A stretch of 11,332 bases of DNA from Mycoemilia scoparia (GCA_027575805.1 JANBPU010000436.1:1-11332), one strand, 5' to 3'; numbered from the stretch's first letter, positions 1 to 8,286 are shown. Numbers and translations: made by a program. The notes: generated by a model from the sequence alone, not told the origin.

Positions 1-1080
1 TACAGATTGGAGATTGCAGAACAGCCCATCTCTGATGTTCTAGTGCTGGCTATTAGAGCAACTTCTTTCGTCTACCTTTGAAATAACCAACTCTCCACAA
101 AACCGGGAGAAAGTGATTTTCACAAACGATATCGCCAGTTATTATTTACTCTGCTACTTTTGTCCTATCGTAATCAAATACATAACCTCCTCCTATTTAT
201 ATTGTTTCGAATTGGTACTCTTTTTATAGTGCTAATATAATTTATATATACCCCTTTCTATAAATATTAAACCAAATCTAACCTATTTTCAAAATAATAA
301 TGGAAATTTACTTTTTTACTGGGTGCTGTCTTTTTGAAAGCACAAAGAAAGCTTTATTAGAATATAATGAAAGCATTTGAACTAATAATGAACATTGAAA
401 GAGGAAATGCGGTCACCTAAACTCACCAAGTCTCTGTACAACTAAAGCTTGGCCATATGGTTTATCGATTCAAGCTGAATTGCTTGGTAAGGGAATTGTG
501 CCCAAGCTATGAGGAGCTCGTTTTAGTATAGAGCTGGATAATTGATTGGGGGAAATGGGCTGGTCAAGTCTTCAGCTTTCACTTTGACTGCCAGAGTTGG
601 CTTTGATACAAGCCGGAATGATCTTACATGCACTATGGATAATAATCATAATATGATTGTTAAGCCAGTGTTTTCAAGAACTATAGTTGGTCAAGGTCTG
701 GTAATAAGGCTCTTTAGAAGCCTACAATGGTAGAAATAAACGTAACAATTCGGTGGGGAATGGGCATGAGATGTGAATTAAAATGTGTCTAGAAAGACAA
801 GAAGCGTAAAATAAGAGTTACACTCCAATTGAGAATAAAGTGGTAGGGCTGGGCGATTGCTGGTTAAGTGTCCACTTTGCTTGAAAGGTTGTAAAACGTT
901 AGACCCATCTTTAACTTTAAAATAAACAAGTAATGCAAAATAAATGCCACATTTTTGCAAGCATCTAGTTTGTGTGCCAGTTTTGATATAAGACCACACA
1001 AACTGTACTTATCATTCTTTGATGTTCTTTCTATCATTCACATCAACGCCCTTTTCGGCTAGACATTGTCTTTGCAAATT
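1..1080. other. Gene-poor AT-rich stretch
   Basis: I find no supportable gene here. Open frames at 542-733 (+) and 778-999 (-) are short, have no recognisable domain and look like chance ORFs. A short similarity links bases around 599-632 to bases around 1085-1117: both read GGCTTTGATAC, giving GFDTS on the + strand. The second lies just upstream of an RNase H remnant, so part of 542-690 may be another worn LINE fragment. This link is weak. Confidence 0.5.
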
Positions 1081-1121
1081 AGAGGGCTTTGATACTAGTT
1101 CAGGTGCTTACTTGTGGTCAA

Positions 1122-1250
1122 AATTCACAAGGCATTTGGCAGGAGTGGCTCCCCAGAAATTACATACAAAACGACCAGTGACTATGGGCAAACCCCGAGC
1201 ATCCATTTTTATCTAATTCGCCCAGAGTCACCAGTGGAATCTTGCCTTGT
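1122..1250 (+). pseudogene. LINE RNase H remnant (copy A)
   Basis: This stretch aligns by eye with the better preserved copy at 9350-9500. Both share TTCACAAGGC, a CCCCAG block, GGCAAA/GGCCAAA, CATTT and then AGTGGAATCTTGCC in the same order and at nearly the same spacing. In copy B this order encodes an RNase H C-terminal motif followed by ITSGILPY. In copy A the in-frame reading still gives TSGILPC, but the codon matching the catalytic aspartate of the ADxLAK motif is now TGA. It is a dead fragment. The same family occurs at 9760-9920 and, inverted, at 11180-11332. Confidence 0.55.
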
Positions 1251-1445
1251 GCGTATGTTTTTTTGAATATAAATGTAGCCCAGTTTCCAAAAGAAAAGAC
1301 AACAGAATCACCTCCATTCCATTTCATTTCTGCCCTTTTACTAGCGCCACGCATTCTCGCGCAGCCATAATTTGTTCAAAACACGCCGTTTCCTTGTCGC
1401 ATTTATCTTTAAACTTTAAGGAATTTCGCTATCGTGTCCAAGAAA

Positions 1446-1610
1446 ATGAACTCTCGGCTTCATCTCATGACATACGCTCTTGCCATCTTTTTGATACTAT
1501 TCGCTGCTACTTCCAATACCATGCCAACTCCTGGACTAGAAAAACGGTTCCAATTAGCTGTTTCAAGATGGGGTAAAATAATTGGAATAGGAAATCCCGC
1601 GCCAATGTGA
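1446..1610 (+). CDS. Candidate secreted peptide precursor with Kex2-type site
   Basis: This 54-codon ORF starts at an ATG with A at -3. Seen in the sequence: a short n-region (MNSRLHLMTY), a hydrophobic core (ALAIFLILFAA, about residues 11-21), a small polar stretch with prolines (TSNTMPTPG), then LEKR at residues 31-34. What remains is a 20-residue tail, FQLAVSRWGKIIGIGNPAPM. In fungi this arrangement (signal peptide, short pro-region, K-R site) marks secretory proteins cut by the Golgi protease Kex2, including peptide pheromones and small secreted effectors; assignment to any of these is inference. No family is recognised. A possible donor (GGGGTAAAA, GT at 1573) and a TACTAAAT at 1611-1618 leave open an intron, in which case the C-terminus would differ. 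Against it: the ORF is short, has no clear TATA box, and lies antisense to the downstream end of a decayed reverse-transcriptase fragment. Confidence 0.42.
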   Translation: MNSRLHLMTYALAIFLILFAATSNTMPTPGLEKRFQLAVSRWGKIIGIGNPAPM

Positions 1611-1900
1611 TACTAAATTAATCTCTCCAATATGTTCCTTAAATGTATGGCTTATGGGGCAAATACGGTTGAAGCATTGGCATACAGGCTGGCGCTCACG
1701 GTTTTCAGCCTACTAATCCCTGGGAGAATAAACTAGTTCAAAAAAATACATGCTGGCTCACATTTGATGGAGAACCTACCACAACAGCAAAAAACATATC
1801 TTGAAGATTACAGCCTGGGGACCATTGGAGAATGAATCTTTGTAGCCCTGATAACGGACATTAGAGCGACAGCAAACACTTATCTCTGAATTATTTAAAC
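1590..1900 (-). pseudogene. LINE reverse-transcriptase remnant
   Basis: Reading the minus strand, RATKIHSPMVPRL (1811-1849) matches the spacing and key residues of the LINE reverse-transcriptase block RGxRQGSPLSPLL (R, S-P, P and L kept). Exactly 41 codons later, in the same frame, comes LYANASTVFAP (1655-1687). This matches the catalytic block LxYADDxxxFAP with Y, A, F, A and P kept. Both catalytic aspartates are changed (D to N and D to A), and TAA and TAG stops interrupt the frame between and after the blocks. Beyond it, AIHLRNILERLI and GAGFPIP resemble the helix and the GMxFNPxK region that usually follow YADD. Motif assignment rests on family knowledge; decay is directly visible. Confidence 0.55.
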
Positions 1901-2900
1901 TTCGAAATCCTTAAGAGTGTGACCGCCTTTCACTACTACCATATCCCACCTCTACTGAAAAATATTGCTTTGTGTGCTCAGTACTTTTTGTTATTTATTT
2001 TTTTCCTTTTCATTCTTCTTAATCGAATACAACTTATTTCTATCTATATATCGTCAAAATTCATACTGAGTTAAATAGAAATGGGTTTCTAAGTTTTACA
2101 TATGGAATGATTGATGATTTTGACAAATTTTGAGAGAACAGCTTCTGCCTGCCGCGCATTTGAACGCTTGTGAAATTTCACCATGTTCATTTTGATAATG
2201 ACAAACACTCCATTATCAATAGCTGTAAATAACTTTTCCTACTTGTTGCTTAAAGACAAAAGCGTGGTAATGGATAATGTTTGGTCAATTAAAAGTATAA
2301 TTCGTAAGGAAGGACACCCGCACTAATCCCAAAACACACCACTATCATTGTCAAAAGGAGAGGCATGTTGTGAAGGTTTATATATGCAGCTTCTTTGTAA
2401 TTAGGCATTTTTGACAATATTGAATCCAGGAAAACTTGTGACTGCAAAACTATATCTTTTTTTTGCTTAAAAAGACCTCGCAGGTTCATTCATTGCCAAA
2501 GTCATGTTATGTAAACCTTGTATTATAATTCCATCTAATTTATCTCTAAACAGCTTAGTACATGCCTGTGTTTCAAAGAGCACACATCGTTAGGAGACCC
2601 CATATGATGGACCAATCAACCAACATAATCCGCAGAGTTCCTAGCACCTTGCTGCTGTGCCAACCACCACCACCCATCAGCCTAATGATCAGGACCAATA
2701 ATGATTGGCTTAAACCCAAGCATATCCAAGAATTCGAGTTCCAGATCTTGATCTACATTTAGGTCTATACTTATTAATATTTGACGAGGCTACAACTCAT
2801 GTATATCTATTTTTTCGTATCCTCTTTCTCCCTCCCATTCAGCTATACCAACGCTATATCAATTCCTGTTTCTCAAATCTCTCTTTTTTATCATTCTACT
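1900..2900. other. Intergenic region upstream of the secreted-protein gene
   Basis: No gene is supported here. Short open frames at 2289-2489 (-) and 2562-2762 (+) lack domains, promoter signals or clear composition bias. The last 200 bases are pyrimidine-rich (for example 2819-2840 and 2877-2891), as is common in fungal promoters, and lead into the TATA box at 2908. Confidence 0.5.
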
Positions 2901-2907
2901 CAACAAA

Positions 2908-2916
2908 TTTATAAAA
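2908..2916 (+). promoter_or_regulatory. TATA box of the secreted-protein gene
   Basis: The sequence TTTATAAAA lies 82 bases before the ATG at 2998. The same spacing is seen for the TATA box of the gene at 10138-10974, which supports both. Confidence 0.6.
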
Positions 2917-2997
2917 CTTCTTTTCAATTCTGTATTTGGATCGGTTTCTATTAATTCTTACTTAGCTCTTCGACATTTTAAAAGCTAATCCAACAAG

Positions 2998-3672
2998 ATG
3001 TGGTTCAAGAAACGTTCACACAGCAATAGTAACACTATAATAACACCCAGTGTTAAAGCTATAGCTATAGCAACAGTTGCAGTCCTATCAGCCACTGTTT
3101 CCACTGTCATGGCCATACCTGCACCACAACAGCAACAACAACAGACAGCTTCCCCTGCTGAAAGTAGTGAAAGCAGTAGTAGCCGCCAAATGATGCCTTC
3201 GGAAATGCCCTTTGCTGAAGTATTCTTCTCTATCGATGTCGAAGCCAGCGTAATGCCCAGTGAAGATCCCAACGCTGCACCACCAAATGCTGGAAGTGGT
3301 CTAGCCGGTCTCTTCCTTCCTCCTCTAACTCCTGAACAGCATGCCATACTTGACCCAGCTTTCAATGCTTTGCGTGCTATCCAGAATTTGAATGTTACTG
3401 ATCCACAAACTTACCAAAGAGTCTTGGATCAGTTACCTAATCTTTATACCAGTGTTCAGGGCATCATGGGTACTCCAAATGCTGATATTATTGCTCGTGG
3501 TATTGTTTACGAAGCTCTGTTTGCATTGTACAATATCGAAAACCGCAGTGCCCCCCTTGTTGGCTCAAACGAACTCAACGATAACTTTTCCGCATTGTCT
3601 GATGTTCCAGTTTCTTCCTCAGAATCGTCCGAATCATCTGAGCTTTCAGAATCTGCCTCTTCATCAGCATAG
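2998..3672 (+). CDS. Cysteine-free secreted protein with Ser/Glu-rich tail
   Basis: The product is 224 residues and looks exported. A basic n-region (MWFKKRSHS) is followed by a hydrophobic segment (about residues 19-38, IAIATVAVLSATVSTVMA) with a good cleavage point after VMA-39. The long n-region leaves a signal anchor as an alternative. The mature part begins with IPAP and a six-Gln run, then a Ser-rich linker (51-68) and a central region (about 106-182) predicted helical (LTPEQHAILDPAFNALRAIQ and following). The tail (206-224) is almost only Ser and Glu. Three N-glycosylation sequons are visible: N132-V-T, N182-R-S and N196-F-S. There is no cysteine, so no disulfides, and no hydrophobic C-terminus for a GPI anchor. 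The ATG sits in AACAAGATG, a good context, and no intron is needed. I recognise no family; a cell-wall-associated or effector-like protein is plausible but inferred. Confidence 0.8.
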   Translation: MWFKKRSHSNSNTIITPSVKAIAIATVAVLSATVSTVMAIPAPQQQQQQTASPAESSESSSSRQMMPSEMPFAEVFFSIDVEASVMPSEDPNAAPPNAGSGLAGLFLPPLTPEQHAILDPAFNALRAIQNLNVTDPQTYQRVLDQLPNLYTSVQGIMGTPNADIIARGIVYEALFALYNIENRSAPLVGSNELNDNFSALSDVPVSSSESSESSELSESASSSA

Positions 3673-3746
3673 AGTGAATAGGACTAATATATCTATAACA
3701 TAAAGTATAATGTCATAGATAAGCAAACACAATAAGTTTTGATCAA

Positions 3747-3848
3747 ATGGGTAATTGTTTTTGAAGGGTTAGAGAGTCATTCATTTGGCTTTGATAGATC
3801 CTATAGTCATTGGCCACTAAAAGTCACCCTTCGAAAATTATGATCCAA
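3747..3848. mobile_element. MITE-like inverted-repeat element, copy 1
   Basis: The left end ATGGGTAATTGTTTTTGAAGGG mirrors the right end CCCTTCGAAAATTATGATCC, giving terminal inverted repeats of about 22 bases with a few mismatches. The interior (CATTTGGCT, CTATA, ATTGG and AGTCACCC in order) matches the element at 8287-8402, so this is a family and not a chance hairpin. No ORF is present, as expected of a non-autonomous element. It lies about 75 bases downstream of the secreted-protein stop codon, between two converging transcription units. Target-site duplications are not clear. Confidence 0.6.
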
Positions 3849-3884
3849 ATATTATAATATTAAATAATTCTATTATGCAACAAT

Positions 3885-4959
3885 GTTTCTATAGTTAAAC
3901 TTTTATTTATTACAATAATAATACAAGTGGTAAATCGTATTAACAAAATCCTGTAACAATGCTGTTATCTATTGACACCAATAATCTAGAATACAAATGC
4001 AACAAAGAGCTCTGTTAGAGTTCTGGGTAATACACACACAACATGAGAAGAATATTGCAAAGAGTGAGAGAGATAATATCAGCATGGTTTGGTAAGCGAT
4101 GTTTAATTATCGTTCATACTTGAATCAGTAGCAGAACTGGCAAAACAAATCATCATTCTAATCTCCCTCACAAGAATTAAAGAATAGATCAACGAAGAGA
4201 TACATACCATATCATAAACAAGTGAGAAATCTACAAACGGTCCATACTACATTGTTTATGCTGAATGATATCAGGCCTATTCAAGCAATGAATAACAACA
4301 AACAGTTAGATATCTTTAATACCAAGCAATAGATCCTCAAAAGAAAGAGAATATAAGAAGTATAGGGTCAGATGGTGATGCATGTTAAGGTTTTATATCA
4401 TTATTAGCTTCATTGTGAGTTGAGTTGGTATAATATCATCATAAAGTTCAGGACTATGCCAGTATTACAAGATGGGGAAGTGTACTTACCAAACAAATAA
4501 CACTCAAAATTATAGTCAGCAGTCACAGATGACAAAAGGTCAAATAAGCTGACAATGAAGACCTAACAATAACAAATACAAGTTGTGAGTTAGTTTGAGT
4601 AAATACCACCATGAACAACAATCCAGCCAGTTAAAACAAAATGATGGTTAAAAAACAGGCTCAGAAACGAGGAATTCCATTGTATGTGCATATAACTCGC
4701 AACTCAACACATGCGCTCAAGGAAAGAATATGGATACCGCGTTGATTAAAAGTGGCACCACAAGAGCTTTCCGAGCATATTGCAGCAAAGTTGCTTCATC
4801 AGAGACAACCAACAACACACCACTTTAGACAGTACAACAACAAAACATAAATACTTACAGTATAGATATACTCCACTACATGGTGGAAGAGATAGAAAAT
4901 ACAAGAGAAAAATAAAGGAAGAAAGCAAAGAAACAAGCGTTAAAATTTTTATCTCTACC
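3885..4959 (-). ncRNA. Spliced transcription unit without a convincing AUG ORF
   Basis: The minus strand carries a full set of gene-structure signals. TATA box at 4967-4976. Exon 1 ends at 4859, donor GTAAGT at 4853-4858. Intron 1 ends at 4563 with branch CTAAC at 4589-4593. Exon 2 is 4490-4562, donor GTAAGT at 4484-4489. Intron 2 ends at 4277 with branch CTAAC at 4305-4309. Exon 3 is 4208-4276, donor GTATGT at 4202-4207. Intron 3 ends at 3986 with branch CTAAC at 4014-4018. AATAAA follows at 3902-3907. Branch A to acceptor distances are 27, 29 and 29 bases. The first ATG after the TATA box (4879-4881) is followed at once by TAG. One frame stays open across exons 1-2-3 for about 70 hydrophobic codons (including VFIVSLFDLLSS and GLISFSINNVVW) but has no ATG. 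It could be a non-coding RNA, a decayed small membrane-protein gene, or one with a non-AUG start. The 5' and 3' ends are approximate. Confidence 0.45.
3902..3907 (-). terminator. AATAAA polyadenylation signal of the spliced unit
   Basis: The minus strand reads TAATAAATAAAAG about 80 bases after the last predicted acceptor (3986). That is the right place to end the transcript starting near 4950. Confidence 0.4.
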
Positions 4960-4966
4960 ACCTTGG

Positions 4967-4976
4967 CTATTTTATA
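4967..4976 (-). promoter_or_regulatory. TATA box of the minus-strand spliced unit
   Basis: The minus strand reads GGGGTATAAAATAGCC, a near-ideal TATA box. It is followed by a strongly pyrimidine-rich tract (about 4885-4940), as often found around fungal transcription starts. Confidence 0.55.
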
Positions 4977-4985
4977 CCCCATCAT

Positions 4986-5329
4986 GATAGACAAGACAGA
5001 CTGGATGGTTTGTTTTGATAGAAAAATATTTTATTGGAGCTGATGAGATTTGGGTTAATCACGTTATCAACAGTCAACAAAATAATTTTGTAATCTGATT
5101 ATAGAGACTACATTGGTTGATCACTCTCGTTCAAGCTTCAAAAAATGTATTGAATTTCAATTGTAATTTTATCTATCGTTTTTGTCGCAATAAACACAAT
5201 AAATAAAACAAAGCTAATAAATAATAAATTAACAGCAAAAAAGAATTTAAATTTAAATTATGATAGACTAAAACAAACTGTGTGTATGACCTTAAAAGGT
5301 CTTTTGGCACTAAATTCATTTCTGCTCTA
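4986..5329. other. Intergenic AT-rich spacer, 3' region of the HMG-box gene
   Basis: No gene seen. It holds the probable 3' UTR of the minus-strand HMG-box gene (very AT-rich, 5160-5270) and the upstream side of the TATA box at 4967-4976. Confidence 0.5.
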
Positions 5330-7114
5330 TCATTTTTTGTTGGGTCCACATTCTTCACAGTCGCATTCACTAGGCTCAGCAACAGGATTCATTAGACTAG
5401 AAATTCGATGAAGACGACCAATTGAGTTTCTCAATTTTTCTTCCATCTTCTTGTCACTGTATCCATCTTTCTTTAGGCTTTTTGGTGTTGGCAGCGATAA
5501 GAGTGGTGGTAAACGTGGACGTGGGTGAGAAGAAAATGATGTAGATGATGAGGTCGAAGTAGGGGAAGGAGTAGGGCTCGAAGCAGCAGCATACTGTGGA
5601 CTATTTGCAATTTCGTTTGAATATCTTGGTCTTTTATTAATACTATCTTTATCATTATTGCCTTTGCAGTATTCACAATCGCAATAATCGTCATCCTCGT
5701 CCTCGTTGACTTGGTCATATTTTCTCTTCAAACCAATTTCTCTGTTTCTATCCTTTACATTTCCTTCCCTATCTAACCTCTTTGTCATATCCCTACCCAA
5801 AATGTGGTTATTATTATTATTATTACTACTACTACTACTACTACTACTACTAGTGCTATTGGCTGAATGTCTAACAACAGGAGCAGTAGGAGTAGCCTGG
5901 ATAACATAGTCTTCATCTTCCCCATCAATATCCACATTTTCATCTTCATCATCGCCACCACCACCACCGCCACCAGACAAAGCCTCTAACAACAACGGGG
6001 GCAATTTCTTCAAATCCTCTCCACACCGGTTTTTATAGTCCTCCATAATATATTTCTCCTCAATCGCCGCTATATTCTCGACCTTTTCTTTTTTCAGTCT
6101 AACACACAGCTCCTTATACTTGTTCTTTACCTTTTCACTTTCCTTCCCCCAAGCTTCAGCAACCTTTTTAGATACATCCTTTTGATTAATCCCGGGGTTT
6201 TGTTCAGCAACTTTTCTTAAATTATCATTCCGGTATAATATAAACGTATTAGGTGGCGACAATATTCCAATAAACATTTTTGGTGTAATCGTCAATATCC
6301 CATCGCCATTTCTTCTACCACCACCACTACCACCACCTTTTCCTCCAGTTTTTAGACCTTCATATTTGGCCAATGCCTCGACCTCTTCTATGTTACGATC
6401 AATCCAATCCAATTTATATTTGTCGTGCAACTTTTTTAGGGCTTTTTGTTTAGCCTGGTACTGGGATTTTGTAGACTGACTTTCATGCTTCCAGTTTCGA
6501 CTGGTACGCTGGGAAATCAGTGTCTGGTTTATTCCATGGTTTGCTGGGTCCTGTTTTATCAGCCGCCCTTTTTCGGACCGGTATAACATGAATGCGTTGG
6601 GAGAACGGGATAAGAGACGATGGGCCACTCTTTTGGCTTGCTTCTGGGCCAGTGTTTCTTTCTGCTGCTGCTGCTGCTGCTGCTGTTGATGATGATGACG
6701 ATGATATTGGGATTGGCGGACTATTGAAGACAGACAGCTGCCACTACTACTACCACCACCACCAACAACAACATTGACGATAGATTTGTTGCTGCTACTA
6801 ATACTACTGCTGGAAGCATATGGTATATAAGTATCCAACCTTTGTCTACATGGAGATGTAAATAAGGAAGAATCTTTGTGATGTTTTGGTATATTTAGAT
6901 GTGGTGCCAATGGCGGCTCAGCTGGAAAATTAGATTCAATAGACGATGCGGAGCTCATTTGAGGCGAAGAGGCCAATGAAGGAGTGGAGCTTTGACCTGG
7001 AATAATGGCCGGTGATCTAACCCTACTACTACTACTACTACTGTTGCCATTAGTGGGAATTTTAAAACGTGAAGAACAAAAATTGCTTCTCTCTCTAACT
7101 ACCTTGGGACTCAT
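5330..7114 (-). CDS. Tandem HMG-box (MATA-type) nuclear protein
   Basis: This intact, intronless ORF of 594 residues has two HMG boxes in tandem. Box A spans about residues 171-238 (SPNAFMLYRSEKGRLIK, then INQTLISQRTSRNWKHES). Box B spans about 286-355 (SPPNTFILYRNDNLRKV, then PGINQKDVSKKVAEAWGKES). The NAF/NTF-[MI]LYR start, the IS/VS-x5-W-x3-S core and the K-Y-rich third helix are typical of the fungal MATA_HMG group, which bends DNA and regulates transcription, including mating-type genes. Between and around the boxes are low-complexity runs: poly-Ser, nine Gln after HRHHH (about 143-151), Gly linkers, an acidic patch (388-402) and a Ser-Asn run (420-436). KRKY and KRPR are likely nuclear signals. 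The C-terminal third carries a Cys motif twice, CDCEYC at 478-483 and CDCEEC at 584-589. The role as DNA-binding regulator is well supported; its target, and whether it concerns mating, is unknown. Confidence 0.88.
   Translation of the reverse strand: MSPKVVRERSNFCSSRFKIPTNGNSSSSSSRVRSPAIIPGQSSTPSLASSPQMSSASSIESNFPAEPPLAPHLNIPKHHKDSSLFTSPCRQRLDTYIPYASSSSISSSNKSIVNVVVGGGGSSSGSCLSSIVRQSQYHRHHHQQQQQQQQQKETLAQKQAKRVAHRLLSRSPNAFMLYRSEKGRLIKQDPANHGINQTLISQRTSRNWKHESQSTKSQYQAKQKALKKLHDKYKLDWIDRNIEEVEALAKYEGLKTGGKGGGSGGGRRNGDGILTITPKMFIGILSPPNTFILYRNDNLRKVAEQNPGINQKDVSKKVAEAWGKESEKVKNKYKELCVRLKKEKVENIAAIEEKYIMEDYKNRCGEDLKKLPPLLLEALSGGGGGGGDDEDENVDIDGEDEDYVIQATPTAPVVRHSANSTSSSSSSSSSNNNNNNHILGRDMTKRLDREGNVKDRNREIGLKRKYDQVNEDEDDDYCDCEYCKGNNDKDSINKRPRYSNEIANSPQYAAASSPTPSPTSTSSSTSFSSHPRPRLPPLLSLPTPKSLKKDGYSDKKMEEKLRNSIGRLHRISSLMNPVAEPSECDCEECGPNKK
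5348..5365 (-). other. CDCEEC motif, C-terminal copy
   Basis: Residues 584-589 of the HMG-box protein, five residues before its end. The spacing C-x-C-x2-C and the flanking acidic residues repeat those at residues 478-483. A metal-binding or redox role is possible but only inferred. Confidence 0.5.
5666..5683 (-). other. CDCEYC motif, first copy
   Basis: Residues 478-483 of the HMG-box protein, directly after an acidic run (EDEDDD). It pairs with the nearly identical motif near the C-terminus; no other region of the protein is as Cys-dense. Confidence 0.5.
5808..5853. repeat. Trinucleotide repeat (TTA)n(CTA)n in the HMG-box gene
   Basis: Runs of TTA then CTA on the + strand encode the Ser run followed by the Asn run of the HMG-box protein. 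They are perfect enough to be length-variable between strains. Confidence 0.75.
6662..6688. repeat. CTG/CAG repeat encoding poly-Gln
   Basis: Eight CTG units plus a TTG on the + strand encode nine Gln on the minus strand. GAT repeats encoding the adjoining His-rich stretch follow directly. Confidence 0.8.
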
Positions 7115-7709
7115 TATAAAGAATAATAATTTGCTAAAGGAATAAGCTGGTTAGGGTATGAGGTTTACTCTGGATTAATGATTCCTGACCTTGTGGTATT
7201 TAAGCATTTCTGAGCAACAACCCACATGCATTTGTTTATGAGCATTTAGGAAAGTTGAATCAGTCAGCAGAATAAGATCCCAGAATAACTACTGGGCTAG
7301 GAATTATCATCGCAGCCACATCCAACATGCATTGTAACTTTGTGTTGCTGCCCTAGAAGCATGTTCATGTACTCTAAGTAAGTGTGTAGGCGGGTAGGCA
7401 GCCCAAGCTGCTAGAAAGCATGAACAGTGCGTACGTTCATATAGGCACAGTCATCCCACAGCTGTTATAAAGTAAAGTGCTGGCCAGGGCACATAGGCAT
7501 AAAACAATTAAGCACAAATCCTATTGGTGGTTCAACTAATGGTTAAATCTTTGTAAAATTTGCACCTGAAATTTTGTTTCTTGGAATAGTGCTTTAAGGA
7601 CCGCCATTAGAGTGTGGACCTTATAGTATATTCTCAAAGCTCAAAGGATTCTTTTGCCAGTATGTATATGCTTGTGTATATGTGTACATACACTCATGCC
7701 CTGAATTAA

Positions 7710-7798
7710 GCCACCCTTTAACATCTAGGCTTTCTTTTAAACTACTACAGCCACTGCTGCTATGACCCAAAAATTGTAGCAGAGTGAAGGGGGGTGGC
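7710..7798. repeat. Possible short inverted-repeat element
   Basis: GCCACCCTTT at the left end faces AAGGGGGGTGGC at the right, flanked by TTAA and ATAA. An inner pair CTGCTA / TAGCAG (7754-7782) adds to the hairpin. The layout resembles a small MITE, but no second copy is seen in this window. Confidence 0.25.
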
Positions 7799-7885
7799 AT
7801 AAAGAACTGAACTTGTCATCTCCCAAAGCCATTGATAGTACAGCAAAGTGTTTGCTTGTTCATTTCGATTTTTGTTCGATCGGAC

Positions 7886-7901
7886 CACACACACACACAC
7901 A
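7886..7901. repeat. CA microsatellite
   Basis: Eight CA units in a row. Confidence 0.8.
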
Positions 7902-8286
7902 GAGCACTAATCAAATTATTATTTAAGCCCTCATCCTCCACTTCTTTTCTCACTCATTGGTTGCTGTAATGGAAGTGTCTAAGCTCCTTTCTGAGACCTT
8001 TGGGCTTATCCTTGGGAATCCAAAATTTTCCCGTTTCAGAAAATCCGTAAAGAGATTGTTGTAAAGTAATTGTTTGTGTGTGTCTGAACATCACACTGAA
8101 CGTGTTATGAAATTCAATTAAATTTCGCCAAGGTTTTAGGTAAAGGAAAACACAAAAGAAATGGTTCTATTCGTATGGCTGGATGGCTGGTTAGCTACAT
8201 GTGGCGGTTCAAAGAGAATTATTAGCAAATACCCTTTGGTGGTACATTGTAACAAAATGAACCTATTTTGTCCTGTGATTAGCTAA

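Larger units (their letters stand above)
7115..8286. other. Non-coding region upstream of the HMG-box gene
   Basis: No ORF of note on either strand. The HMG-box promoter should lie at its left end, but no clear TATA box is seen there. It contains a possible hairpin element (7710-7798) and a CA microsatellite (7886-7901). A loose repeat of CTAGAAGCATG (about 7353) and CTAGAAAGCATG (about 7411) is present. Confidence 0.5.

Noticed and set aside
1160..1354. Minus frame YAQGKIPLVTL resembling a LINE GxIPxVxxYxYLG block
   Set aside because: The stretch is the reverse of RNase H remnant A, whose coding strand is + by comparison with copy B, so the resemblance is chance.
1247..1576. 109-codon + ORF overlapping the peptide candidate
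   Set aside because: Composition looks like chance, no domain or signal, and it overlaps in another frame both the RNase H remnant flank and the better supported 54-codon ORF.
1674..1800. Open + frame (QAGAHGFQPTNPWENKL...) as a second exon of the peptide gene
   Set aside because: Its phase does not fit the only plausible donor at 1573, and it lies antisense to the RT motifs, which explain this stretch better.
2289..2489. Minus-strand ORF ending GISAGVLPYELYF, resembling the LINE ITSGILPY block
   Set aside because: The match is confined to a few residues, and the upstream RNase H motif (ADxLAK) is absent at the expected distance.
2985..3365. 126-codon minus ORF opposite the secreted-protein gene
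   Set aside because: It is the antisense shadow of the + gene; its Cys run is only the reverse of the poly-Gln codons.
4746..4985. Small membrane protein starting at the ATG at 4983-4985 (-)
   Set aside because: That ATG lies upstream of the TATA box at 4967-4976, and its hydrophobic stretch is the pyrimidine-rich tract read as Leu/Phe/Ser.
5706..5909. + ORF with a long Leu run
   Set aside because: Shadow of the trinucleotide repeat in the HMG-box gene.
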